Below the pieces are notes generated by a model. That model searched no databases. It was not told the origin of the DNA and saw only the letters and a program-made list of their open reading frames with translations. From Planctomycetota bacterium (GTDB lineage Bacteria > Planctomycetota > Brocadiia > SM23-32 > JAKLEA01), in contig JAKLEA010000035.1 of the NCBI GenBank assembly GCA_022711755.1, positions 1 to 37,899 of the forward strand: DNA of 37,899 bases. The letters run 5' to 3'. A program made the position numbers and the translations under genes. This document shows, in pieces, positions 22,911 to 30,954 of the stretch. Numbering within the stretch: position 1 is the stretch's first letter; each line of letters opens with the position of its first letter.

Positions 22911-24167
22911 TCAATCCCCGTCGCCCAGCCTCTGGGCGGGGTTGACCTTGCCTTCGATAACGTTGCGCGCGGCGGCGGAGACGATATCGCTTTCGGACAT
23001 CAGGCTGCGGTCGCGCTCGCCGATCTGCGCCAACTGCTCGGATGTGCATGAATACACCCTTCGGATCATTGCAGAGAGTCTTGCATAAGCGGATAAATCC
23101 AGGAACGCCATCAGGTGCAGCATCTCCCCGATGCACTCCTCGGTCGGCGGGATCTGCTTGTCCGACAGGTAGTTTCTGACGAATTCAGCGAAGCGCCCCT
23201 CCACGTATGGCTGCGTGAGGATGTATTGCCGGTAGACCTGCGGATATCGCATGACCTGCCGCGCGCCGCAGTATGGCGCGACCAGGCTCAGCCTTATCAA
23301 CCGGATGACCCCGTTGACGTGCTCGCCCGGGATGCCCTGAAGGTGCAGGCCGGGATTGAAGTCCGACGGCAGCTTCACAGCGTCCAGCAACACGCCGCTT
23401 CCGTAGCACTGGCCGTCATGGAACGTTACCTTGCCCTCGGCGCGGCAGGACGAGCATGGGATGAATCCGGCTGAGCGGACGCGGGACTCAAACCTTGCCC
23501 ACGGCCTCAGGTCGCGCTTCTGAGCCTCCGGTAGTTTGGATGGCGGCGCGGGCCTCTTTCCCCCGCCCTTGTTGTCCACCGCCGTCAGTTCCATGCTCTG
23601 GAAGGCGTCCTCGCGCTCCTGCTCGTTCGGCTCCGTAAAGAACGCTGCAAGGTCCTCGGCCAGCATCTGCTGAACCTCGCCCTCGCTGATCCTTCCGGTG
23701 TGCTTCTTCGGCTCGCGGCTGGGCGCGGGCTTGGCGGCCTCCCCGGTGACAACCTCCGCCCCCACTTCCTCAAGAATGCCGGCCAGCGGATCGTCCGCGC
23801 CACCTTTCCTCTTGGTCACTAGGCCCGTTGTCGGGGAGTCGAACTTCTTCGGTCCCCTCAGACCCAGGTGCGCCATCGGGATAACGATGGAAATAGTCGC
23901 CCTGCCGAGCTGGATTTTATCACCGCTGCTGATGCCGGTCTTGCCGCTTATTCTGAACCCATTAAGGGCGGGGCCGGGTTCCCCGCTGTTGCGACACGTC
24001 GCTTTTTCATCAATATTGGCAATTTCCACCTGCAATTGAGCCGTGGAGGGGTCGTTCAGCTTGAGGGCGGAGCCTTCCAGCCCGCCGACGGTTATGGTCT
24101 GCCCGTCCGCGACCTCGAATTCCCAGCCCGGCTGGTTCGCTATGGCGATCAGAAGGCGTACTTTCAT
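22911..24167 (-). CDS. Degenerate FHA-domain protein with cysteine-containing C-terminal domain
   Basis: Residues 1-100 have the FHA shape (EVADGQTITVGG..., LKLNDPSTAQLQVEI, LNGFRISGKTGISSGDKIQLGRATI). The phosphothreonine-binding residues of typical FHA domains are not there: GR is GG and the S-R-x-H motif is TAQLQ. A Lys/Pro-rich linker (about 105-225) follows, then an unknown domain (about 225-418) with Cys238-x-x-Cys241 and Cys254, possibly a metal site, and alpha-helices to the end. There is no signal peptide or membrane segment. Together with the nearby pseudokinase and STAS protein it suggests a signalling neighbourhood. A scaffolding role is inference. Confidence 0.85.
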   Translation of the reverse strand: MKVRLLIAIANQPGWEFEVADGQTITVGGLEGSALKLNDPSTAQLQVEIANIDEKATCRNSGEPGPALNGFRISGKTGISSGDKIQLGRATISIVIPMAHLGLRGPKKFDSPTTGLVTKRKGGADDPLAGILEEVGAEVVTGEAAKPAPSREPKKHTGRISEGEVQQMLAEDLAAFFTEPNEQEREDAFQSMELTAVDNKGGGKRPAPPSKLPEAQKRDLRPWARFESRVRSAGFIPCSSCRAEGKVTFHDGQCYGSGVLLDAVKLPSDFNPGLHLQGIPGEHVNGVIRLIRLSLVAPYCGARQVMRYPQVYRQYILTQPYVEGRFAEFVRNYLSDKQIPPTEECIGEMLHLMAFLDLSAYARLSAMIRRVYSCTSEQLAQIGERDRSLMSESDIVSAAARNVIEGKVNPAQRLGDGD

Positions 24168-24307
24168 CGGTTTTTACCGCAATGATTTGCCGCCTGAAAC
24201 GTCGGATTCCAAAATCGGTATTGACCGGCAAGCCGCCATTCTAGTGTTTTGCCGTCGCCGATTGCAATAGTGATGACGCCTTCTTTTTTCTTATCATTCA
24301 ACGCTTG

Positions 24308-24316
24308 TGTTACAAT
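24308..24316 (+). promoter_or_regulatory. Possible extended -10 promoter for waaA
   Basis: TGTTACAAT fits an extended -10 (TGnTAnAAT) about 115 bases before the waaA ATG, within the 266-base divergent gap 24168-24433. There is no good -35 box. Confidence 0.3.
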
Positions 24317-24433
24317 GCCGGAGGCTGAAATCTGTGCCTTGTTGCGGCAGTTTGCGGACGCAGGATGCGTCCTTGCAGGCTGTCGAAAGGCGGGCGGGCC
24401 ATCAGGAAAATCCTTAGGCGCTTGGGATAGAAA

Positions 24434-25747
24434 ATGAGCCTTATCCTCGACACAGCCTACCTGGTCGGCGGCGGAGCAATGTTGCCCTACGCAGCCGTCA
24501 GAGCGGCGCTGAGCGCGCGCTGGCGGGCCGGCATCCCGGAGCGTCTCGGATTCGCGCCACGGCGCGAGGGCGGCGCCCCCTGCGTGGTCATCCACGCCGC
24601 CAGCGTCGGGGAGGCCGGAATCCCGAAACCGCTCGTAGCGCTCATAAGGAAGGAGCATCCCGAGCTGGAAATCTGCTTCACCACGAATACAAACACGGGG
24701 ATGGCCGGCATTCGCAAGCAGTACGACGGCCTGCGCGCGGTCTATTTCCCGTTCGATTTCAGCCCCTGCGTGGGCGGTTTCTATCGCCGCATCCGCCCCT
24801 GCCTTGCGCTGATGGTCGAGCTTGAGCTTTGGCCGAATTTCCTGCTCGCGGCCCGAGACCGGGGAATGCCCGTGGCGGTCGTGAACGGACGCATGGGAGC
24901 GAAATCATGCAGATGGATCGGGCGGCTGGCGCGCGCCGCGCCCGCCATCCTTGACGCCCTGGCCATCGTCTGTGCCCGCAGCGAGGAGGACGCCGAACGC
25001 TTCGTCCGCGCCGGAGTCGCCCCCGACCGGGTGGTCGTGACGGGGAACATGAAATTCGACGCCGTCAACCCCAGACAGGCCTCGGACCGCGTGGCTGCCC
25101 TGCGCAGGCTTTTCGGCCTGGCGGATGACGCGCGGACGCTGGTCGGCGGCAGCACGCATCCGGGCGAGGAGACGGCGCTGGCGTTGGCGTTCGCCGAGCT
25201 GACGCGCAGATTCCCCTCCGCCCGCCTCGTTCTTGCTCCCAGGCATGTCGAACGCGCGTCAGCCGCCGCAGCCGCCGTGGAGGCGGCGGGTTTCAAATGC
25301 CTCAGAAAAACCGCGCTTGACGCCGGTTCGGTATCCGCCGCCGGAGCGAAAGATGAAGTGATTCTGGTTGACACGGTCGGCGACCTCGTCAACGTCTACG
25401 GCCTTGCCGAAGTCGTCTTCGTCGGCGGAAGCCTCATTCCCCACGGCGGGCAGAATATGATGGAGCCTGCCGCCCTGGGCAAACCGGTCGTCTTCGGCCC
25501 GCATACCTTCAACTTCCCGTTCGAAAGCGAGGCGTTGATCCGCTCCGGCGGGGCCTTCCGCGTAGCGGATGCCTCGGGGCTGAAGGACAGGCTGGTCGGG
25601 CTTTTCAGCGATCCCGCATCCGCCCGGAGCGCCGGTTGCCTGGCGGCGGAGACTATCGAGAAAAACAAGGGGGCCGCTGAGAGAACTTACAACAAGATTA
25701 AACCTTTCCTATTTGAAGGGAAGCGCAATACAATAACGTTCCGTTGA
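24434..25747 (+). CDS. waaA: 3-deoxy-D-manno-octulosonic acid (Kdo) transferase
   Basis: The 437-residue protein is a GT30 glycosyltransferase that moves Kdo from CMP-Kdo to lipid A precursor at the inner membrane. An N-terminal hydrophobic helix (about 4-24) would anchor it. Family motifs follow: ERLGF near 36, IHAASVGEAG (about 53-62), TNTNTG, VELELWPN, VVNGRM, TGNMKFD, GGSTHPGEE, LAPRH, VFVGGSLIPHGGQNMMEPAALGKP. Length is typical (about 420-430). It shows that this organism makes LPS with a Kdo core. The next gene, metK, starts 98 bases later. Confidence 0.95.
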   Translation: MSLILDTAYLVGGGAMLPYAAVRAALSARWRAGIPERLGFAPRREGGAPCVVIHAASVGEAGIPKPLVALIRKEHPELEICFTTNTNTGMAGIRKQYDGLRAVYFPFDFSPCVGGFYRRIRPCLALMVELELWPNFLLAARDRGMPVAVVNGRMGAKSCRWIGRLARAAPAILDALAIVCARSEEDAERFVRAGVAPDRVVVTGNMKFDAVNPRQASDRVAALRRLFGLADDARTLVGGSTHPGEETALALAFAELTRRFPSARLVLAPRHVERASAAAAAVEAAGFKCLRKTALDAGSVSAAGAKDEVILVDTVGDLVNVYGLAEVVFVGGSLIPHGGQNMMEPAALGKPVVFGPHTFNFPFESEALIRSGGAFRVADASGLKDRLVGLFSDPASARSAGCLAAETIEKNKGAAERTYNKIKPFLFEGKRNTITFR

Positions 25748-25845
25748 CATGGACCGGTGGGCGCCCTCGCGCATTCATCCGGCCGGACCGGCCGGACGCG
25801 TCGGGCTCGTGGCGGACCTGTTTCAACGCGCAGGAGATCGAATTA

Positions 25846-27015
25846 ATGAGGAATCGAAGGTACCTTTTCACAAGCGAATCAGTGACAATGGGTCACCCGG
25901 ACAAGGTGGCCGACCAGATATCCGACGGCGTGCTTGACGCCGTCCTTGAGCAGGACCCCGCCAGCCGCGTCGCCTGCGAGTCGCTGGTAAAAAAACAGAT
26001 CGCCGTCCTCGCCGGCGAAATCACAACCAGGGCGGAAGTCAATTACGTGAACGTCGCCCGCAAGGTCATCGCCGACATCGGTTACAACGATCCCGCCCTC
26101 GGGTTTGACAGCGAGTCATGCTTCATCCTCCAGGCCCTCAGCCGCCAGTCCCCGGACATCGCCATGGGCGTTGATTCCGACCCCAGCCGCAACAAGGACC
26201 AGGGCGCCGGCGACCAGGGCATGATGTTCGGCTACGCTTGCAACGAGACGCCGGAACTGATGCCCCTCCCGATCCTGCTGGCGCACCGCATGGTCCAAAA
26301 ACTGGCCGAGATGCGGCAAAAGGGAATGCTGAAATACCTCCGTCCGGACGGCAAGAGCCAGGTCACGGTCGAATACGAGGGGATGCGCCCCCTGCGCGTG
26401 ACGACATGCGTCATCAGCACACATCACTGCCCGGACGTCTCGCAGGAACAGATCAAAGCGGACGTTGAGCGCGAAGTCATCCGTCCGTCAATCCCCGCCG
26501 ACATGATGAGCGAATCGCTCGAATGCCATGTCAATCCCACCGGCAGATTCGAGCACGGCGGCCCCGCCGCGGATTGCGGCCTGACCGGCCGCAAGATCAT
26601 CGTTGACACTTACGGCGGGCGCGGACGCCACGGAGGCGGCGCGTTCAGCGGCAAGGACCCCAGCAAGGTGGACCGCAGCGCGTCATATGCCACCCGCTGG
26701 GTGGCCAAAAACGTTGTCGCCGCAGGCCTGGCGGACATCTGCGAGGTGCAGGTCGCCTACGCCATCGGCGTGGCGCGGCCCGTCTCCATTCACGTCTACA
26801 CAGAAGGAACCGGCAAAATCTCAGAGGACAGGATCGTCGAAGCAGTCAAAAAGACCTTCGACCTTCGTCCGGCTGCGATCATCGAGGAGCTGAATCTCCG
26901 CAGACCCATCTTCCTGCAGACGGCCCGCAACGGACACTTCGGCCGCGAGGAGGATAACTTCACCTGGGAACGGACCGACAAGGTCGAGGAACTGCGCCGC
27001 AACGCGGGCGTGTGA
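25846..27015 (+). CDS. metK: S-adenosylmethionine synthetase
   Basis: The start at 25846 (MRNRRYLFTSESV) is chosen because AGGAG lies 9 bases upstream and it gives the usual length, 389 residues. An in-frame extension to 25744 runs into the waaA stop. The enzyme makes S-adenosylmethionine from methionine and ATP. Visible motifs are the N-terminal GHPDKVADQISDGVLDA, the signature GAGDQGMMFGYA, and the phosphate loop GGGAFSGKDPSKVDRSASY. No SAM riboswitch-like leader is visible upstream. A hairpin follows the gene. Confidence 0.98.
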   Translation: MRNRRYLFTSESVTMGHPDKVADQISDGVLDAVLEQDPASRVACESLVKKQIAVLAGEITTRAEVNYVNVARKVIADIGYNDPALGFDSESCFILQALSRQSPDIAMGVDSDPSRNKDQGAGDQGMMFGYACNETPELMPLPILLAHRMVQKLAEMRQKGMLKYLRPDGKSQVTVEYEGMRPLRVTTCVISTHHCPDVSQEQIKADVEREVIRPSIPADMMSESLECHVNPTGRFEHGGPAADCGLTGRKIIVDTYGGRGRHGGGAFSGKDPSKVDRSASYATRWVAKNVVAAGLADICEVQVAYAIGVARPVSIHVYTEGTGKISEDRIVEAVKKTFDLRPAAIIEELNLRRPIFLQTARNGHFGREEDNFTWERTDKVEELRRNAGV

Positions 27016-27021
27016 AACCAA

Positions 27022-27053
27022 AAAAGAGCAAATGTTTAGACGCCCGCTCTTTT
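27022..27053 (+). terminator. Possible terminator after metK
   Basis: AAAAGAGC (27022-27029) pairs with GCTCTTTT (27046-27053), with a 16-base loop. The T run is inside the 3' arm. It starts 7 bases after the metK stop. Confidence 0.5.
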
Positions 27054-27163
27054 CAAAAGGCATCTCGCCGGGTAAAATCCCCCTTCGTCGAACAGCGGGC
27101 CGGCGACGGGGGGACGCCGGCGGAAGCCCAGCAGAAGTCCGGCAACCGAGCGACTGACAAGCG

Positions 27164-28456
27164 ATGGACGCGCACTCATCCCTGGCGCTGGAAAAACTGC
27201 TGACCACCAAGCAACTGCTTGAATGCATTGACAAGCAGCGCGCGGCGGCCCAGGAAGGAAGAGTGGTCGAACTGGGAGAGCTTGCCGTCGAGCTTGGCTA
27301 CCTGAAGCCCGACCAGATTCAGTCGGAAGTGGGCCGGCTGCACGGAGACGATGTCTCCCCGGAAGAAATTATTGACCTTGCCCTGGCCGGCGAAACCGAC
27401 GTACCTACCCCGGCCCCGACAAAGGAAGAATCCCCGGCCGCCCAATCCCTGTCCGATTCGTTCTCCCAGTTCTCCGAGAGCATTTCAGAAAGCAAGCCCG
27501 CCGTCTCCAAGCCCCCGGCTCAGGTTCATGAACCCGTGCCCATGGGCGCGGAAGTCCCCAGCATGGTCTTCGCCATCCGCCTGAAGGAGATGGCCGGGAA
27601 GTCGCTGATCGGCGGGACCCTGATGGGATATCAGATCAAGGCGCTCATCGGCCAGGGCCCCATCTCAGACGTCTATCGCGTCGAACGCCCCGGCTCAAAT
27701 GTCCCGTTGCGCCTGAAAGTCTTCGCCAAAAGCCTTTTCAAATCCCGGACCTCAATCCAGCGCTTCCTGAGCCGGGCAAGGCTGGCAGCCCGGCTGGACC
27801 ACCCCAACTTCATCCAGCCGCTCGACTTCGGCGAGACGGAGCAGAACCTCTGCTATTACATCAGCCGTTACGAGGAGGGAATTCCGCTCTGGCTGCTCAT
27901 CCGGCGCATGAAAAGACTCAAAGAACGCATGGCGCTGGCCACTATCCGCTTCCTCGCCAAGGCCCTTTTGGACGCCCACGGTCAGGGCATCATCCACGGC
28001 AACCTCAAGCCGTCCAACATTCTTATTAGCTCGCCGAAGGGAACAGTCCTGATCCTTGACTGCGGCGCCCCGCGCGTCTGCTTCGATCTCTCCTCCGGCC
28101 GCCTCAACAAGGAAGGCCACCGCATGGAGACTGTCAGCGAAGGGACATGTTACTCCGCTCCTGAGGTTGTGAGCGGCGAGTCCGCGGAAATCGGGCGTGA
28201 ATCCGACGTCTATTCCCTCGGCGCAATCCTCTACAACATGCTCACAAACCAGGTCCCGTTCTCCGGCAGTCATGAAGAAGTCGCCGATGTCATGTTCAGG
28301 CAGAGCTTCCCGGTTATCCCTGATAGCGATACAGCCGTTTCGGACGGAACTCGCGATATCCTGAAGGCCATCACGAATGGAAAACACAAGGAACGCATCA
28401 AACTGCCCGACGCCCTCCGCATGATTGAGGACCACCTGCGGGCCATGGGCAAGTAG
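27164..28456 (+). CDS. Predicted pseudokinase (serine/threonine kinase fold)
   Basis: The 430-residue protein has an N-terminal helical region (about 1-60, with LGELAVELGYLKPDQIQ, as found in GspE/MshE-type N-termini), a Ser/Pro-rich linker (about 80-130) and a kinase domain (about 150-430). The glycine loop IGQGPISDV (162-170), the ATP lysine Lys185 and the metal-binding Asp299 (DCG for DFG) are kept, and APE is intact (332-334). The catalytic HRD is HGN (His278-Gly-Asn280), so the base Asp is lost, and the helix-C Glu is replaced by Arg at about 204. ATP binding is plausible, phosphotransfer unlikely. It probably signals by binding, perhaps with the FHA or STAS proteins. No clear Shine-Dalgarno is seen. 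Confidence 0.9.
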   Translation: MDAHSSLALEKLLTTKQLLECIDKQRAAAQEGRVVELGELAVELGYLKPDQIQSEVGRLHGDDVSPEEIIDLALAGETDVPTPAPTKEESPAAQSLSDSFSQFSESISESKPAVSKPPAQVHEPVPMGAEVPSMVFAIRLKEMAGKSLIGGTLMGYQIKALIGQGPISDVYRVERPGSNVPLRLKVFAKSLFKSRTSIQRFLSRARLAARLDHPNFIQPLDFGETEQNLCYYISRYEEGIPLWLLIRRMKRLKERMALATIRFLAKALLDAHGQGIIHGNLKPSNILISSPKGTVLILDCGAPRVCFDLSSGRLNKEGHRMETVSEGTCYSAPEVVSGESAEIGRESDVYSLGAILYNMLTNQVPFSGSHEEVADVMFRQSFPVIPDSDTAVSDGTRDILKAITNGKHKERIKLPDALRMIEDHLRAMGK

Positions 28457-28493
28457 TCCGTTGCGAATATCCCGCGGCGAACACCCAGCCTGC

Positions 28494-28535
28494 TTGACTT
28501 AAATGATGACATTCAGGATAATCAACATCGTTGAT
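28494..28535 (+). promoter_or_regulatory. Promoter and palindrome before the STAS gene
   Basis: TTGACT (28494-28499) and GATAAT (28517-28522) are 17 bases apart. Overlapping the -10 end and the likely start site is ATCAAC-ATC-GTTGAT (28521-28535), a perfect 6-base inverted repeat that could be an operator. It suggests the STAS gene has its own promoter. Confidence 0.6.
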
Positions 28536-28572
28536 GTCGGGAACTTTCATTAATCCGCGGGAATAACCAATC

Positions 28573-28923
28573 ATGGGCATGGTGGAGCGAGAGGACAGGG
28601 ACGGCGTGGGCATCCTTAGATTCAAGGACATACAGTTCCTTGACGAAATCGCCTACCAGAACCTCCAGCAAGCCCTTGACGAAATCTGGCGCGGTCCCGA
28701 CGCCGCGAAAATCATCATTAATATGGACGGCGTCCGGCTGGTCAGCACGTCGGTCTGGGGAAAGCTCTTCGTCGTCAGCCAGCGCAGCAAAAAAGAATCC
28801 CGCCGAGTGGCATTATGCGGGCTGGGCACGCTCCTGCGGGACGCCGTGCGGATGCTGAAGCTGGACAAGTACCTTGAGATATTCGAAAAAGAAGACGACG
28901 CCGTAAAAGCGATGGCGGGATAA
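28573..28923 (+). CDS. STAS-domain protein (anti-anti-sigma factor-like)
   Basis: The 116-residue protein is one STAS domain: beta strands GVGILRFKDIQFLD and AAKIIINMDGVRLVSTS, and helices typical of SpoIIAA-type antagonists. The usual D-S-S-G phosphorylation loop reads S-T-S-V (58-61), so Ser60 matches the phosphoacceptor of SpoIIAA while the preceding Asp is Ser. Partners would normally be an anti-sigma kinase and a PP2C phosphatase; neither is in the window, but a pseudokinase is directly upstream. The ATG at 28573 has no clear ribosome-binding site; one at 28579 is equally possible. Confidence 0.85.
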   Translation: MGMVEREDRDGVGILRFKDIQFLDEIAYQNLQQALDEIWRGPDAAKIIINMDGVRLVSTSVWGKLFVVSQRSKKESRRVALCGLGTLLRDAVRMLKLDKYLEIFEKEDDAVKAMAG

Positions 28924-28936
28924 ATGTAATCGACCC

Positions 28937-29370
28937 AATAGGGGACATTGGGGCTGTTGAAGAAGGGGGGTGGGCAAGGTGACGTTTTTGATCACGTCGC
29001 GTTTCATGCCGCCTCGCGCATCAACTCCCGGTCGTGCGCGATGCCAAGCAGGTAGCCGGACAGCATCAGCCGAAGCGCAACCTCCGGGTCTACGCCGGGC
29101 CTCCCGTTCTCGGCGCAGTAGCGCTCTCGCACCTCCTCGCGCAGCCACGACAGGTCAATGACCCTGCCCACGCGCTTGAGTATGTGCTCCTCCGGCACCA
29201 GATCGCCAAGCTTGCAGTATACAAACAACTCCTCCTGTCCGCGCTGCTTCTTGCCTATCACAGGCTCCCTCCATCCATCCCCCATTTCACATTATCCGCC
29301 TCTCTGTCTTATCTCGCTTACATCTTATCTATATCAATAGCCTTTTTCAACAGCCCCAACGTCCCCAATT
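28937..29370. mobile_element. 434-bp MITE-like derivative of an IS1182-type element
   Basis: The 30-base ends at 28937-28966 and 29341-29370 are inverted repeats matching at 27 of 30 positions (GGGGACRTTGGGGCTGTTGA core). Between them is only the N-terminal piece of a transposase on the minus strand. The right end abuts the stop codon of the SUMF1-fold gene, and the left end is 13 bases past the STAS stop. No target duplication is obvious. A lone end of the same type is at 6690-6719, so the element has spread before. Confidence 0.8.
29004..29285 (-). pseudogene. N-terminal fragment of an IS1182-family transposase
   Basis: The 93-residue frame reads like the N-terminal DUF772-type domain of IS1182/IS5-group transposases: LVPEEHILKRVGRVIDLSW, then RYCAENGRPGVDPEVALRLM and LGIAHDRELMREA. 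It stops there (TGA), well before the catalytic DDE region, and the element ends 70 bases later. It is inactive by itself. Confidence 0.85.
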
Positions 29371-30407
29371 TACCGAATGTTCCGCCGATTTCGGAGCATC
29401 CATACAGCTCCCAACGCGAGCAGCGCCATCGAACTTGGCTCAGGAACAGCGGCGGAAACGCGGAACCCGACTAAGATGTCCTCAGTCGCTGGGGAGCGGC
29501 CGGAGTTGCGGTATGTCACCGCCAAGAATTGGTAGGTATCCATGAACGACCCACCCCGCACTGCCCGATACGAAGGAGTAGTAGACTGGATCGCCTCGAT
29601 CCACTCAAAGACGTTGCCAGCCTGGTCGAACGTTCCGTAGGGGCTGGCGGAGTTTTCGAATTCGCCGCCCTCGGTCCGAAAATACGGGCTATCAATGGTC
29701 ATGTCGTTTTGCACGAAATTGGCATTGTTGCCCGGGTCGGGATTGATCAGATCATTGCTCGGTCTGCTGGCACTACTCGTCGGGTATTGGAAGTAGTTGC
29801 CAGTAGCGCCGTCGTTCTTGTGATACGCGGCCTTGTACCACTCATCCTCGTTGGTGATCGCCCACTTCCAGTCCGCCTCCCGGTTGACGGCCATCAGGGC
29901 ACTGTTGCTGGTTGCGCCGTTGAGATAGTAAGCCCCGTCCTCTGTGGTGGTCAGATCCTGCATGCCGGTCGGCTGACCGTTGTGCAGCCAGTTGGCGAAG
30001 CGCGCCGCGTCGCCCCAGGAGACAAAGTTCACCGGCCGGTTGGCCCAGTCACCCGCGACACTGTAGGCGTAGGCGCCCGACGAACCGCTCCGCTGAATCT
30101 TGCAGCCCCAAATGTTGCTCCACATGCCGGAGTTGTACAACCCATAGGTGTCGGTGACGGCAACGGCGTTGAGGAACTCCGTGTACTGCCCGGCCGTCAC
30201 CTCGTACTTGCCTATTCTGTACTCGTAATCCACCGCTCCGCAGATGCGTTCCGGTCCTACGCCGCCCATGCCTCCGGAAACAACGCCGGCGTTCCCCGGA
30301 TTACCCACCAGAACAGTCACAACGTCCGCCAATGCCGCCGAGACCCAAGATACGCACAGCACAACCGCTAGAACCGCATACCCCAACCGAGAGACTCTAC
30401 CGGGCAT
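29370..30407 (-). CDS. SUMF1/FGE-fold PEP-CTERM protein, non-catalytic
   Basis: The 345-residue protein starts at 30407 with AAAGG 9 bases upstream and has a signal peptide (about 8-27). The SUMF1 fold is clear: YRIGKYEVTAGQYTEFLNAV, RPVNFVSWGDAARFANWL, ITNEDEWYKAAYH, FDQAGNVFEWIEA, RAVRGGSF and GFRVSA. Formylglycine-generating enzymes need a Cys pair in the C-terminal RGGSW...C...C segment; here it reads RGGSFMDTYQFLAVTYRNSGR without Cys, so it cannot activate the sulfatase at 10782. The C-terminus VPEPSSMALLALGAVWML-RNRRNIR is a PEP-CTERM sorting signal. It is probably a surface binding or display protein. Its stop codon abuts an insertion element. Confidence 0.92.
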   Translation of the reverse strand: MPGRVSRLGYAVLAVVLCVSWVSAALADVVTVLVGNPGNAGVVSGGMGGVGPERICGAVDYEYRIGKYEVTAGQYTEFLNAVAVTDTYGLYNSGMWSNIWGCKIQRSGSSGAYAYSVAGDWANRPVNFVSWGDAARFANWLHNGQPTGMQDLTTTEDGAYYLNGATSNSALMAVNREADWKWAITNEDEWYKAAYHKNDGATGNYFQYPTSSASRPSNDLINPDPGNNANFVQNDMTIDSPYFRTEGGEFENSASPYGTFDQAGNVFEWIEAIQSTTPSYRAVRGGSFMDTYQFLAVTYRNSGRSPATEDILVGFRVSAAVPEPSSMALLALGAVWMLRNRRNIR

Positions 30408-30591
30408 TTTCGCACCTTTCTTTCCGAAAAGACCTTCCGCCGCAAGATATCACCCGGGTCAAGCGGATTCCAACAGCTTGGGGCGAAACAGGCCCTGAAC
30501 AGAAAACTTTTATATTATAACCATTTAGCCATCCGAAAATCAAAATCAAAGTAGATGATTTCGTACGGCGTCAGTCACGGGCGCGTGGCAG

Positions 30592-30622
30592 CGTAGGGGC
30601 GGGTTTCAAACCCGCCCCTACG
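30592..30622. repeat. Perfect 31-base palindrome (REP-like)
   Basis: CGTAGGGGCGGGTTT and its exact inverse complement flank a single C. Palindromes of the GTAGGGGCGGGTTT type recur across bacterial genomes as REP-like units. It lies in the 547-base gap 30408-30954 between divergent genes, which also holds the hairpin at 30748 and the uvrA -10 box; nothing else is recognisable there. Confidence 0.85.
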
Positions 30623-30747
30623 AGTGGCTGGCATATAAACGCTCCCTTCACTGACCGGATACATGATTTCCTGAAGATAATCTCAATGGAATTGATGACG
30701 TTACCCCATTATTGAATGACGCGGCGACGCGATGCCATTACGCCGTA

Positions 30748-30795
30748 GTCAGCCGGGGTGTGCAACTCGTATCGCGAGCTGCACACCCGGCTGAC
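30748..30795. repeat. Long hairpin of the GTGTGCA family
   Basis: GTCAGCCGGGGTGTGCA-ACTCG pairs with CGAG-CTGCACACCCGGCTGAC around a 5-base loop, with one bulge. It shares GGTGTGCA / TGCACACC with the hairpins at 8424-8506. Confidence 0.75.
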
Positions 30796-30881
30796 TGCAT
30801 ATCGCCGCAGCGTTCATGAGTGTCTGCGTGTTGTCCCCCCATCGCGCGGGCGCAAAGTCCGCGAGTATTGGAATTCGGGCG

Positions 30882-30890
30882 TGGTATAAT
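30882..30890 (+). promoter_or_regulatory. Extended -10 promoter of uvrA
   Basis: TGGTATAAT is a perfect extended -10 (TGnTATAAT) with its box at 30885-30890, 64 bases before the uvrA ATG. No -35 box is needed for this type. No SOS-box-like palindrome is apparent beside it. Confidence 0.6.
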
Positions 30891-30954
30891 ACGCCATTTC
30901 TCCCGTCCGCAATCAGCGCCGTAAGGGGAGCGTCAAACCATCGGCTCAGTCGCA

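Noticed and set aside
25748..25845. SAM riboswitch before metK
   Set aside because: Only 98 bases separate the genes, and no conserved riboswitch core or terminator/antiterminator pair is visible.
29370..30407. Formylglycine-generating enzyme for the sulfatase
   Set aside because: The catalytic Cys pair is missing and the protein is sorted to the surface by PEP-CTERM.
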